Numbered from the stretch's first letter, positions 1-10,571 are shown. The stretch: DNA of 20,000 bases from Halisarca cf. caerulea (GCA_963170055.1 CAUJGJ010000231.1:412501-432500), one strand, 5' to 3'. Made by a program: numbers and translations. The notes: generated from the sequence alone by a model not told the origin.

Positions 1-270
1 AATATTATTTAATTTATTTATACTCTTGCTTGTAAAAATTCTTGAATGTAAATTCTGAACTTCATTTTTTTAATTTTATCTATTTATTTATTAATTTATT
101 TTTAAAATTCTTTTGTACAAACACTCTCAATCACTTTTGTATCTGCGTTTAGTTTCTGCATGTACCTTTTTTCATTTTCTTTTCTATGTGCAACTAATAG
201 CAACCCTTGGCTAACGGTTCCCCAGTATAAATAAGAATACCTGATACCTGATACCTGATGCAATCAAACA
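1..270 (+). mobile_element. Probable LINE 3' end (3' UTR and tail)
   Basis: There is no coding sequence here. The stretch is very AT-rich. At 208-237 a short unique sequence is followed by ATAAATAAGAA and then by three exact copies of the heptamer TACCTGA (238-258). A short tandem repeat directly after a unique 3' sequence is how many CR1-like and other non-LTR elements end. No reverse transcriptase fragment is visible to the left because the window starts here. This is inference from structure; it could also be an ordinary short tandem repeat in intergenic DNA. Confidence 0.3.
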
Positions 271-382
271 ACGAGAGAATCAGCATGAGATAAGACAGGA
301 GATGGAACTCATGAGGTAGATCGTTGTGTGCATGCATGTCAAGTACAATCAATCAAACACTGCGATTAATGCAAGAGTCACT

Positions 383-409
383 AGTAATAATAATAATAAT
401 AATAATAAT
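383..409. repeat. (TAA)n microsatellite, tail of SINE copy 1
   Basis: About nine TAA/AAT units in a row. It lies exactly at the end of SINE copy 1 that corresponds to the 3' tail on the minus strand. Confidence 0.85.
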
Positions 410-700
410 TATAATTTCTTGTTTTGACTGGGTGGGCCATTAGCCAGAGGCTACTCCTAAGGCCCCCAGTATCCCACATACTCACTCACACACACAATCA
501 AATTAAATCAGATTCAAATTAAGTTTGGTGGCTGCAGTAGGTCATCTTCTCATCTGTTCCCAGGTTGGTGGTAGGGGGTGCAGGGAAAAAAAACCTCCAA
601 ATGGCACACAGGTGGAGTAAGGCCATTACTCCACCTGTGTATCACCACTAAGGCCTACACTACTGTGCACCACAGCTGTAGTACCTCATCATCAGTGTAG
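383..700 (-). mobile_element. SINE copy 1, minus strand, with (TAA)n tail
   Basis: This is a diverged copy of the repeat at 10572-10908. Shared blocks on the plus strand are the ACTGGG...GGCTACT...GGCCCAGT block (near 428-468), the TTGGTGGCTGCAGTAGG block (near 524-541) and the GGTGGTAGGGGGTGCAG block (near 565-583). On the minus strand it reads head to tail: an A-box-like TAGGCCTTAGTGG (645-657), a degenerate B-box-like segment (614-624), the body, and a trinucleotide tail at 383-409. A hairpin with 14-bp arms (607-620 and 626-639, loop GGCCA) sits in the head. The right boundary is approximate. It has no protein-coding capacity. Confidence 0.6.
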
Positions 701-1700
701 GATTCCCCTGACAAATTAATTCAGATTTTATAATATTATACAACACAATAATAATAAATTTAAATAACATAATATTATAGTGTAATATAACTGCAGAAAA
801 TGTTGTAATACCATAGACACTACATTATTATAGCATAATAATATTATCACTATATAAATTCATACTTAATACCATGCAATAGGTGGAGATCAAGTTGTTT
901 TGGACTTCCAGCCTGCCACCACCCACATATATAGTAGACTGAGATGTTCTTATACTGTAAAAAGAATTAGTACTTACTTGGCTCGCTTCCTGAGAGCATG
1001 TTTTCTGACTTTGTGAAGCCAGGTGCATAGTCACATAATGGAATATTTGGCTGAACCATAGATCTGATGGCTGAACATCATGCAATCTGCTGTCAGATAT
1101 CTTTCTTCTTTCTGCGTGTCCATGTGCCCATTTTCTCGCCAATTTTGCCTTCTTACGTACTGTCTCATGCTTCATCCTTTCTTCGAGTTGTAGATTAATA
1201 CAGTTTTGTTAAATTTAAAATCATAGCATATTGCTGTGTAAGGCAGTGGGGCCCCATATATAATTTGGGGTGGCCATATCTACGTGGATTTGGGGACGGG
1301 GGTCCTCATATCTACGGGGGCCATATCATTATCATGACACCAGATTGACTGGACTGGTTCTGACCGGACTGGCTTGTGACACTTGTCGGCCACCACAGAC
1401 TTGTGAAAACCGATTACTAGTGCCCAGAAACTTGGAGGTTGCCTCATCTCTTGGTGCGTGTGAATTCTAATCTCACGAAGACAACACTTTTGACAACAAC
1501 GACAGGCAGCCAAGGAGATTGAAAGACCTTATTGTTATTTAATCGGTGCTTTTAAGTTAGTACCCCAGCACATAACGTTCCTCTTGGAATCCGCTACTTG
1601 TCTGCGCAGCTATATGGTTCCAAAACCATCTGTTGACATCCGAATTTGTGTAGATTTTTGACCTCTCAATGATATTAATGTCCTTTGAGAATTAAGTTCA
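701..1700. other. AT-rich region without a recognised gene
   Basis: No known protein domain is visible on either strand. On the minus strand 828-1175 is open (115 codons, N-terminus rich in Lys and Arg). A good splice donor context, GCCAA|GTAAGT on the minus strand, falls near 975, so a coding exon reaching from about 1175 down to 980 is possible but unsupported by homology. Near 1265-1330 the motif CATATCTACG occurs twice and GGCCATATC twice within 65 bp, suggesting a short degenerate local duplication. From about 1690 the sequence merges into the Ty3/gypsy remnant. Confidence 0.4.
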
Positions 1701-3970
1701 TCCTTTGCCTTGTGTAGATGAGACGCTAGCACAGTTAGCAGGAGCCACCACATTTAGCAAGTTGGATGCCAACCGCGGGTTCTGGCAAATACCATTGCAT
1801 GGAAAGAAGTTCCCGCCATCTCACTACCTTTACCACACCTTTTGGTCATTATCAGTTTAACAAATTACCTTTTGGTATTTCCAGTGCATTGGAACATTTT
1901 CAGCGACGAATGAGTGAAATTCTTGAAGGACAACAGGGAATCCTTTGCCATATGGATGATGTTCTAGTTTTCGGACAGAACCATGCAGGATGAGTATGAC
2001 AGCTGACTGCATCAGACCCTCATGCGTATCCAAAAGACAGGACTTACCCTTAACTCAAAGAAATGTGAGTTTAGCAAGCCATCCCTCACCTTCCTAGGCC
2101 ATGTGATTGACAAGCACGGAGTATCAGCAGATCCTAGTAAAACCACAGCAATCCTTAAGATGGAAGAACCCAGATCTGTCACAGAATTGCAACGATTTAT
2201 GGGAATGGTCAATCAGCTTGGGTAGTTCAATTCTGCCATAGCTGAGATTTCCAAGCCTCTACGTGACCTTTTGAGTAGCCAGAGGTTATGGGTGTGGAGA
2301 CCAGGCCAACAGAAAGCATTACAGGATATCAAGGCACAGTTGGCAAGTCCACCCACATTAGCTCTCTACAGCCCTGATGCTCCCACTAAGATCTGTGGCG
2401 ATGCTTAATTCTGCCTATGGATTGGGAGCAGTCATTCTCCAGCAAATGGATGGCAGTCTGTGGAAACCTATTGCCTTTGCTTGACGCTCAATGACCGACA
2501 CAGAAAGGAGATATTCTCAAATAGAGAAAGAAGCCCTTGCTCTTGTGTGTACTTGTGAAAAGTTTGCAGACTAATTCATTGGGATGTCATTTGTACTGAG
2601 ACTGACCACAAGCCTTTAGTACCATTTCTGGGCGAGACGAACCTCCACTCTTTGCCACCACGCATCCTCCGCTTCCATATACGGCTCAAGCGTTTTCAAT
2701 ATACCATTTATCATGTCCCTGGCAAGCTGTTGTACATGGCAGATACACTATCCCATGCACCATTCTCTTCACCAGCAGCCAGCCATATTAAGGAAGATAA
2801 TGTGACAGAGTCAATCATCCAAGCTATCACTTCCTACTTGCCTGCAAATACAGATCGCCCGAGCAAGTACTGGCATGCACAGCATGAAGACAGCATTTGC
2901 TCCCATCTCATCACTTTCTGCAAGCAAGTATGGCCTGACAAAGGCAAGATCGCAGCAGACCTCCTAAAGTATTGGCCAGTGTGAGGAGAATTGTCCCTCG
3001 GTGATGATCTACTGCTACGAGGTCAGCGCATAGTGGTACCACTCAAGCTGCAACAGGAAACACTCCAGAAATCCATACTGCACACCAGGGCATACAGCGT
3101 TGCCAACTTTGTGCATCTACATCTGTCTGGTGGCCTGCATGGCCTGAAGAAACAGGTGGAACAAATAGTAACAAATTAATCTGAGTGTGCCAAGAGACGT
3201 CTACCCCCTAGACAACCGATGATCTGCACATCCTTCCCAAATCACCCTTGGGATGAAGTCGGACCCGATCTCTTTGAACTCAATGGGAAAACTTACATCG
3301 GGGTAGTCAACTACTTTTCATGTTACATGGAAGTTCAAATGCTAACAACCATGCACCACATCAACTGAAGTAATCAGTATATATTCTGAAGAGCCTCTTT
3401 GCAAGACATGGCATTCCATCTATCTTGGTCAGTGACAACGGACCACAGTACAGTTCCAAAGAAATGCAAGAGTTTGCAGCACTTTATGGATATCAGCATA
3501 TCACCAGTAGCCTCAGAGTAATGGCATAGCAGAGAGTGTAGTTAAGATAGCCAAGAATCTCTTGGAAAAGTCAGCCGACCCCCAAATGGCTCTCCTGAGC
3601 TACCGAACAACACCTCTACCATGGTGTGGAAGGAGTCCTACAGAACTCCTAATGGGAAGATGTCTGAAAACTGACATCCCCCAGCCTAAGAAGACTTTTG
3701 TCCCTGATTGGCACTATCTTCCAAGTTTTCGGGTCAATGACAAGGAATACAAGGCACAACAAAAGGTCGAGTATGACCGACGTCACAGAGCCAGACCCTT
3801 ATCACCACTTCCAGATGATGAGTCAGTTTGGGTGCATATCCAGAACAGACAAACTCCTGGCAGAATTGTCCAATATGCCGCCACACCCCGCTCCTACATA
3901 GTGGAGACCCCTTCTGGAAATGTTCGTAGGACCCAGAGTCATCTATCACCTAGACCAAATGAAGAGTAAG
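1700..3970 (+). pseudogene. Decayed Ty3/gypsy pol (RT, RNase H, integrase)
   Basis: This is the remains of a Ty3/gypsy (Metaviridae-type) LTR retrotransposon pol. In order: RT with TTFTTPFGHYQFNKLPFG and the active-site HMDDVLVFG (near 1950-1975); the RT end with TFLGHVID and VTELQRFMGMVNQLG (2080-2225); RNase H with YGLGAV, WKPIAFA and KEALALV (2410-2570); the connector IYHVPGKLLYMADTLSHAP (2700-2765); integrase with VSDNGPQYSS (3425-3460) and NGIAESV (near 3520-3540); and a C-terminal part (3562-3969). The frame breaks many times, for example a +1 shift near 1795, TGA at 2482, TAA at 2572 and TAA at 3177. Upstream gag and protease are not recognisable. It is a non-functional fossil. Assignment to Ty3/gypsy is secure from the motifs and domain order. 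Confidence 0.93.
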
Positions 3971-4087
3971 GTATCACAGCTCTTACTGGACCAACTGGCA
4001 ATCAGCAATCCCGTACTATTGCCACCCGTTCACGAACTGGAACGCATATTGCACAACCCTCCAGACTAACGTACTGGAAGAATGGCA

Positions 4088-4301
4088 TGTGGTATACTGA
4101 CATAACTTAGACTAGACTATAGGTGCTAAGTAGTGATTGTTCTATTATATGTGTACTGTTCTATTCTAGATGAGCTTGATAGTAGTTGTTGCTATTCTTG
4201 TAAGGTTACCGCGTACGTGTGTGTCATAAGTAATGATTGAGTGGGTCCAGTGACAGTACTAGTGTTGCAATTATAGAGTCAATCTGGGTCGATACAGTAC
4301 A
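4088..4301 (+). repeat. Candidate 3' LTR of the Ty3/gypsy remnant
   Basis: After the integrase tail there is a stretch that starts TGTGG (4088) and ends TACA (4301), matching the usual TG...CA LTR ends, and it has no coding capacity. Two bases later the sequence reads TGGTGGCTTAG, which starts with the TGG typical of a primer binding site. No second copy is found in the window, so the boundaries cannot be proven by comparison. Confidence 0.35.
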
Positions 4302-4354
4302 TTTGGTGGCTTAGAAATCAACTATGTTGCAGCAGTTCATGCAAAAAGGTAAGT

Positions 4355-4600
4355 ATGCATGGTATAGAAATACACACATGCACGCATGCTAATTACATAC
4401 ATACATACACGCATGTATATATGCATGCACACACGCATGCACATGCACGCACATTTACATGCACGCACATTCACATGAACACAAGCATGCATGCACTCAT
4501 ACACATTCACATACAGCTTCAAATACGCACACACAAGCAAACACAGTACATCCCCAGACGTGCACAAGCACACAAACATGCCAAGTTGTGCATGCATGCA
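4355..4600. repeat. CA/CATG-rich low-complexity DNA
   Basis: About 245 bp are dominated by ACAC, CATG and GCATGC words (for example CATACATACATACA near 4396-4410 and many GCATGC sites). It is an impure alternating purine-pyrimidine tract. The open frames on both strands that read through it are products of low complexity and not genes. Confidence 0.8.
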
Positions 4601-4833
4601 ACTAAATGAAAATAAATTGCATGATATGGACAAAATTACTATGTTGTCCATGTATACAACAAGTATAACTTGTTTCAAATCGATATCGCTGCAAGCTTTT
4701 TGAGATTTATGAGGTCCACATTCTTATTCTAAATTTTTATACAGTGCAGGTTTAAAGATTAGATATGTTAGGGTGCTATCCAGTCCCTAAAAATTCCAAC
4801 TGTTAAATCTAACTTGAATGAGCTTAAATGGCC
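4601..4833. other. Spacer, nothing recognised
   Basis: AT-rich sequence between the low-complexity tract and the C-terminal end of the minus-strand RT pseudogene. It probably includes the 3' UTR of that element (transcribed leftwards), but no tail or repeat can be pointed to. Confidence 0.3.
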
Positions 4834-7055
4834 TCAAATACCATGGCACCTTACATAGCCCAAAACTAAGAATACGTCTTGATTTGCATTCCGGAAACCT
4901 CTACATTTCACGTCTGCTCGAGCATCATCTTCGGTATTTGCACTCCTGCCTCGGAGAACCTCTCCTGTAAGCGGTTGCAGTACAGGTTCAGTTTCCACAC
5001 TTTGTGTCACCACTCTCAACAGTAAAGCAGTCACATCTCTGATCTCATTGTGTCGTCTTATCACGTTACCACCTTTGCAGCAGCTTAGGGCATGCTCGAC
5101 TCCATTTGCCTTGCCACAAGCACACAGTGGGCATTCCTGTAGGTCGCCAACCATATCTCAGGGCTTAAGGCGCCCTTGTGGAGAGCAAAACCATTCTCAT
5201 CTATGGGGAGGGTGGATACCCATGAGGATGACCCTTTTTGCTCAGCAAGTAACAGAACCTTTCTGTCGTTCATGTTCACCTCTTTGTGTAGATCCTCCAC
5301 TTTTTGTCTGTGTCTTCCCTTGTTTTCATTTTTACTTCTCTGGCTAGTCTGTTCATCTCTGCATCAATCTCAGCTTCATGTATCCATCCCCTCCCTGCTA
5401 CGAATTGAGTTCCTCGATGGTTGTGTCACTTTCCTTGAGTTGCTGAACTTATAATCTGCTACTTCTGTCAGGATCTCTATGCCCAATCCTCCATGCCGTA
5501 CTGGAAGAGCAAACATGCGCCTTTCTGCATCATTGATCGCAGTTTTCCCGGTGATTGCTGGTATAAGTTTGTGTCTTGCATTTTCAATGGGTTGCAGCAG
5601 ATGACTGATGTTTTTGGTTGTCCTTGCTAGATATATAGGCCCACTTGCTCTGAATGCTCACAATAAGAGCTGAGTATAAACAGCCTGTGGTTGTGTAGCA
5701 GCTACTTCAACCAAATTCTGAAGTTTCTTTTTCCATTCATCCATCTTGATTTGAGCATACTCTTCCTTGAAGGAAGACGTCCCAATTGTCGATCGCGATC
5801 CAAGGTATCTTTTCCTATTTGTGTAATGTGAACACCTGTGTCCTCAAATACTTTTACTGCTTCTTCATACCCATTTTGCCTTATGACGAGATATGTCTTT
5901 GATGGATTGACATAATACCCGTACGCTGGACCTCTTTGGACAATCACATTCCACCATCTACGCAGCCGATTTGCATCTCTTTAACAGCAGCAGAATCATC
6001 GGCGAACCAAATCTGATCAACTTCAGATTCTTGTTGGAGGTTTTGAATATATAAGTGGTAAAGTGGCCATAGCATGCATACATCGCCATATGCCCAACGG
6101 ATCACCTTGAGTGCATGGTTCCTTCCCTGGATGGAATACATTTCCAATCAATGTACAGATCTTGGATTTGAGCGGTATGTGTTTGTCAACACTGTTCCAA
6201 GAGCTAGGCACATGTTGTTGATGTTTGCTATAATAGTGCTACTTTCTTATTCAGACAATTAAACGCGTTGGATGAATTGACCAGTAGAATTCCATCTGTG
6301 CATTCCTCGATCCTCATAGATTGCGTTTGGTTTATGGATTACCGCTTCACTTCCACTTTTCTGAACTGCACATATTTGTGATGAGCTGATCAGTGATCGA
6401 ATTTCTGGTCGTATCACAGACAATATGGATTTACTGATGATGTGCCTTATACTACCTTTCCTACCCCTACTGGACGAACACCTGGGCACTTATCTAGTGC
6501 CACAAGTCGACAAGTGGACAGTGGTGCTAGAGGTATTGGATCCACAAAAGCACCCACAATCCTTGGTGCCACCATTGCAACAGCTGCACACAGATCAGTA
6601 GATGCCTTGTGGAAGGAACTGCACATTCTCTTCCATGCATGAGAATCAAGTCCAGAGGGACCTGCACTTCCGTTTGTATGCAATACCGCCTCCATGATAG
6701 ATGCACCTGTGATTTCCTTGAAGATGACTGGATGTACACTTTGTCCTGTTGGTTCTACAATGATGTCAGGCTGCAGTTCAGCTCCTTCGGGGTGTTTCTC
6801 AATCAACACATCATAAACTGTCCTATGTTCGTCCACTTGTTCATCCAGTGGGAGGACTCTTGAGCTACCTCCATCAGATATCAATCTTGTTGCTTCCTTT
6901 ATTTTGCCTTGCCCCATCAGCTCAGCAAATCGTTGTGATGTCTGTGTCCTCTCTACTCTTCTGTTGGGCTGAAACCTTCCCTGAATGGCCCTCCCCTCCT
7001 CAAGCAAGCCTTTGAAGTTTCCTTGCTTCCAGATACTGAATCTCCGCTCTACACA
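4834..7055 (-). pseudogene. Non-LTR retrotransposon reverse transcriptase, decayed
   Basis: Read on the minus strand, conserved pieces follow each other in the right order but in different frames. They are an N-terminal segment FKGLLEEGRAIQGR (about 7020-6975); a pre-RT motif SAGPSGLDSHAWKRM (about 6665-6620); RT motifs VALDKCPGVRPVGVG (about 6490-6455); TQGDPLG (about 6112-6090); the catalytic FADDSAA (6006-5986); YGYYVNPSKTYLV (about 5925-5885); ALPVRHGGLGIEILTEVADY (about 5510-5450); WVSTLPIDENGFALHKGAL (about 5220-5160); and a C-terminal Cys/His cluster CPLCACGK...HALSC (5133-5080). The Cys/His cluster precedes an RHNEIRD segment. A C-terminal Cys-Cys-His-Cys knuckle plus a following conserved domain recalls elements with a restriction-like endonuclease, which is inference. 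The family belongs to animal non-LTR RTs; the clade is not certain. Many frameshifts and stops make it non-functional. Confidence 0.85.
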
Positions 7056-7075
7056 CTGAACATGATCCTTAGATT

Positions 7076-7280
7076 TTAATGTTTTGAATGGTGGTTATAT
7101 TTACCTGATACAGAAAGGGACGTCACAAACTTGTGAGCCATTCTATTGTTATCTTTGGTAAAATTAGTTGACAACTGAGATAGGATGCGTCTTTGAATCA
7201 TCTGATTCATCTCTCCTTCCTTAACTAGCAAAGAAACCTCCCCATCCTCCCACAGCTCTAGACATCGCTTCAAACTTGAA
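7076..7280 (-). pseudogene. Second RT N-terminal fragment of the same element family
   Basis: A 65-codon open stretch on the minus strand begins LKRCLELWEDGEVSLLVKEG. It resembles the N-terminal segment of the neighbouring RT remnant (ERRFSIWKQGNFKGLLEEG, about 7045-6990): both have the pattern ERR..LW..G.....L..EGR..Q. The two pieces represent the same region of the protein twice, in the same orientation, so they come from two element copies or from a partial duplication. Only this segment remains. Confidence 0.55.
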
Positions 7281-7716
7281 GTGTGATGTCTATAGCTTTA
7301 GACTTAGCATGAGGTTTTTGAAGTAGAAATTAAGGCGTACACATAGCAGCCTTTAGGGCTATGGATTCCAGTGCAAATCACGTTGAAAGCTTCTGAAATG
7401 CATACCAATTCGATTCACTGATGAAACACTTTCCTTGCTGTTGTGAGGGTAGCATGTCATTGAATAATTATCAATTTGGCTTCCAATGTGCAATTTTGTT
7501 GTAAGCCTCGGATCCAAAGAAGCTACCGTTGACAATTTCATGATCATTTAAGTCTCCCCAGGTAGCATAAATTGTAGAAGCTTCTTGAAAACAAAGTAGT
7601 CTACAATCAGAAGACTGCATGAGATAAATCAGGAGTTATGGTAGCTGATTGCAATGATATTGACTCAATTAATGACTAATTGAGTATGACTTAAAATTGA
7701 TGTGTCAGAAAATGGC
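7281..7716. other. No recognised gene
   Basis: AT-rich sequence. Short open frames on the minus strand (7359-7547) show no recognisable motif and no splice pattern that would support them. Nothing else is seen. Confidence 0.4.
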
Positions 7717-7935
7717 TGAGATAATTCTCATGATACAGTAACTGACTGGGATGAATGTGGTGATGTAGTAATCAACTGAGACGATACTAATGACACAGTA
7801 ATTCAGTGATTAAGATGGGGCCGCTGGCTGATGAGATGATACTGATCATCGATGGTACAGATTCAAAAATCAAATGAGATGGTACTGTTGGTACAGTAAC
7901 TATAGCTGGTTGAGATGATACTGGTGATATAATAT
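7717..7935 (+). repeat. Degenerate tandem repeat, about 30-45 bp period
   Basis: The words TGAGATGATACT, GATACAGTAAC and close variants recur with TGAG at 7717, 7777, 7832, 7875 and 7911, with weaker intermediate copies near 7748 and 7811. The units differ in length and sequence, so this is an old minisatellite. There is no coding capacity. Confidence 0.6.
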
Positions 7936-8000
7936 AATAATTAATAATCCATTATAATAATAGTTGTGCGTTGAGTAATGGATCATGATGTACGACCTCC

Positions 8001-8681
8001 TTAGTCTCGCGTAGCCCGGACCCTATTCTCACCTCCATTGTTTTATTATGACATCATTTGGCATCCCAGCATAGCGAGCACAGAAATTTAGTTTTTTCGC
8101 AAGTTTGCGCTCGAGGAGTTGCTACACGTGTGATCGTATAGCAACATATACCTCTACATATAAACAGACTCAATCTTAAGGCACGTTCTTGCAGACCCTG
8201 CAGTTTTCTCACCTCCCCATATTTCGGTATCAGATAGCGCAATACATTGTCAAGTCTATTTGTTTCATCGCTTAATTTTTACTTCGGTCCTCATAGGATC
8301 TCTACAAGCTCGATAACTTTGGCCCTTGGCAGAAAGAAAACACAAAGCTGGGAAGAAATATAGCCTACATTCAAACTGACATACACTTTAGTATTCCGTT
8401 TTACCATCAATTTTGTTTGAGCCTTAAATAATTCAAAGCATAATGTTACGCTAATCTGCTATTTATTCACATTTCACTGATTTTATCTCAGTCTATACAA
8501 TCATATATCGACACACAATAAACAGACTGACTGCATGCCTGCGTAGTATATGCATTATAACATTATGCATGCAACTGAAGGTGCAGCGTAGGGTAAAGGT
8601 GCCGAGGGATCAGCAAAATTCACAAACTTTTGTGCATGATTTTGTTTAAGATTGTAGAATGTCGTCTTGTGTTGAGTGTGT
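8001..8681. other. Repeat end plus unrecognised sequence
   Basis: 8002-8011 is TAGTCTCGCG, the same terminal motif found on the MITE at 9961 and at three other places. On the minus strand 8054-8242 is open and is bordered by GGAGGTGAGA donor-like contexts on both sides (near 8030 and 8210), but the translation is not recognised. From 8260 to 8681 the DNA is AT-rich with no gene seen. Confidence 0.35.
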
Positions 8682-8982
8682 GCAATTTTATGAAGCCTCT
8701 TTCAGTCTATATATGCTATATTTCAACTATTTTCGTATTGTCCATGCATATTAAGTAGAATGCTCTCATGCTTATACCATAATTTACAAAAAAGAAATAC
8801 CGAGAAGGATTTCGGATATTGGTGTGGGCTGTTGTCTTGAGAGGAAGTCTCTTTTCTGGACCTCCTGCAGTTTTTACGAGCTCAAGGTATGCTGGGTAGT
8901 TTGAGCCATGTGTTCCTCTTTGCAAAATTGCAGATTTCATTTAAATTTAGCCTTATGCTTGGGGGGGTGGTATGAAGTAGCT
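8682..8982 (+). repeat. Left arm of a ~300-bp imperfect inverted repeat
   Basis: This matches the reverse complement of 9355-9643. Strong blocks are CAATTTTATGAAG (8683-8695), GCTATATTTCAA (8713-8724), the stretch from about 8785 to 8891 including CTTTTCTGGACCTCCTGCAG, GCAGATTTCATTTA (8931-8944) and GGGGGTGGTATGAAGTAG (8963-8980). Within it 8796-8885 resembles an exon: an AG acceptor-like site, an open frame EIPRRISDIGVGCCLERKS, and AAG|GTATG donor. This copy has a 2-base insertion relative to the other arm. Confidence 0.75.
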
Positions 8983-8993
8983 CTCCCTAATTG

Positions 8994-9145
<152 letters not shown>

Positions 9146-9354
9146 TTAATACATGCATGCATGCATGCGACCAACATGTATGATAAATATTATAATACTA
9201 TTTTTGTATATATGGTGAAACCTTTCTACTCCAAGTTTCTGTAAATCGACCATAATACTGTTGGGTTGCAAATTCAAACATAAATTAGAATGAATTGAAC
9301 CTGTCTCAGTAGTATTCAGAGCCCGACCACTTCTCTAATCATCTTGCCAATAAA

Positions 9355-9643
9355 AAAACTATTTCATACCACCCCCGGCGAAGCGTGAAGCTAAACGAAA
9401 TCTGTAGTTTTGCCGAAGGGCGGGGTTAGGGGCTGGCTCGCGAGACTATCATACCTTTAGTTCGTAAAAACTGCAGGAGGTCCAGAAAAGACTTTCGCTC
9501 GAGACGGCAGCCTGCGCCAATATCCAAAATCCTTCTTGATATTCCTTTTTTGAAAATTACAACAAGCATGAGAACATTCAACTTACATGGGAAATAGGAA
9601 AAAAATTGAAATATAGCATTGAAAGAAGCCTTCATAAAATTGT
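9355..9643 (-). repeat. Right arm of the ~300-bp inverted repeat
   Basis: This is the inverted, diverged copy of 8682-8982. On the minus strand it contains an open, exon-like segment, ISRRILDIGAGCRLERKS followed by FLDLLQFLRTK, ending at an AAAG|GTATGA donor-like site (near 9455-9450). Next to that donor lies the motif TAGTCTCGCG (minus strand, 9448-9439) and a GC-rich stretch where the left arm has unrelated sequence. The function of the exon-like piece is not recognised. Confidence 0.72.
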
Positions 9644-9746
9644 ACATAGTACACGTAAGGCAACATTTTACTGCGTATGCGCAAAACTAAAATTTATTTC
9701 CAAACTCGAGCCTCTGGAACAGCCTTGCCAGACCCATGCTTGCCTC

Positions 9747-9780
9747 CATTTTTCATATGTGACGTCACATTTGAAAAATG
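9747..9780. promoter_or_regulatory. 34-bp palindrome centred on TGACGTCA
   Basis: The sequence from CATTTTTC to GAAAAATG is an inverted repeat with one mismatched pair (T opposite T) and its centre is TGACGTCA (9760-9767), the consensus CREB/ATF site. A symmetric site of this kind could bind bZIP dimers. No gene start is evident next to it, so a regulatory role is inference. Confidence 0.4.
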
Positions 9781-9960
9781 AAAGATCATTGCAAACACAA
9801 GCAAAAGGAATAGAGATCCGCTGTAAACATACCTGCACCGAGACCTTGAAGGAAAGTTATAGCAAACGAGTTTATTACTAAAAGGATCATTTATAGCAAG
9901 GTAAGATTATCTATGGCAGCGGAAACTAATCCGGGGGGATTAGTTGTGGCAATCATAACT

Positions 9961-10055
9961 TAGTCTCGCGTGGCCAGCCCCATTTTCCTGTTCTCTGCAC
10001 TTCTGTTAAACGGAAGTGCAGAGAACAGGAAAAAGGGGCTGGCCACGCAAGACTA
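9961..10055. mobile_element. 95-bp fold-back MITE with 9-11 bp target duplication
   Basis: Arms 9961-10003 and 10013-10055 are complementary at 41 of 43 positions, with a 9-base loop. The ends read TAGTCTCGCGTGGCC and its near complement. The element is bracketed by the direct repeat ATCATAACT (9952-9960 and 10056-10064); because of shared bases the repeat can be read as up to 11 bp. Target duplications of 8-11 bp are typical of Mutator-like (MULE) elements, so a MULE-type non-autonomous element is the best guess. It has no coding capacity. Confidence 0.85.
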
Positions 10056-10064
10056 ATCATAACT

Positions 10065-10137
10065 TGTCCCGGATTAGTCTAACTAGCTAGCCCGTCTCCG
10101 CAAGCGCCCTACGGGCGAGAAGGGGCGGAGACGGTCT
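10065..10137 (+). repeat. GC-rich hairpin repeat, left copy
   Basis: It contains CGTCTCCGC (10093-10101) and its complement GCGGAGACG (10125-10133), with an inner CGCCC/GGGCG pair, so it folds as a long hairpin. It is preceded by GTCTAACTAGCTAGCCC. Nearly the same 65-70 bp occurs in inverted orientation at 19126-19195. It is probably the end of a small DNA element. Confidence 0.7.
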
Positions 10138-10571
10138 AGCTCACATAGAGATTAGTTCACACTGGGGCTAGTTCAATGTCGATTACTCGTCGGGTATAGA
10201 AGTGCAGGAGTGGATTTTCAGTCAATCTTATACAGCGTGCTTCAGTTACCATTAAAAATAGCGGAATTGTTCTGTCGGAGGACCAGTCTGCTGCTGCTGT
10301 CACAGTGGATTCAAGAGGAATGGCCAGAACGTCCGAAGTGGGCTGAATTAGGCTAAAAAGAGTGTCCTGAGGATCGTTCAGGAATACTGTGGGTTTTTAG
10401 TATGTATACTATAGTGGGTGTTACCAAAGGGTTCTTTGCAAACACGGCAGAAATGTGTGAACAATTCCTGTGGCTTTACCATGGATAAAAGACCAACATG
10501 AATTCGTTCATAGGATACAACTTGTACGTGGGCTGAAAGTCCATTCTTGCACTTCGACTGGACGAGCAATA
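10138..10571. other. Unrecognised sequence, possible element end at 10153
   Basis: TAGTTCACACTGGGGCTAG (10153-10171) is matched in inverted orientation at 11037-11062, apart from a 6-base insertion there. This may be the left end of a 0.9-kb element that hosts the SINE. No gene is recognised. Confidence 0.3.

Noticed and set aside
1..1700. A 5' LTR and gag for the Ty3/gypsy remnant
   Set aside because: No stretch left of 1700 matches the candidate LTR at 4088-4301, and no nucleocapsid or protease motif is visible.
4337..4703. Open frames on both strands at the CA/CATG-rich tract
   Set aside because: The composition removes stop codons; the translations are strings of His, Thr, Cys and Met with no domain.
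7717..7935. CRISPR-like array
   Set aside because: Units vary in length and sequence, there are no constant repeats with unique spacers, and the setting is eukaryotic.
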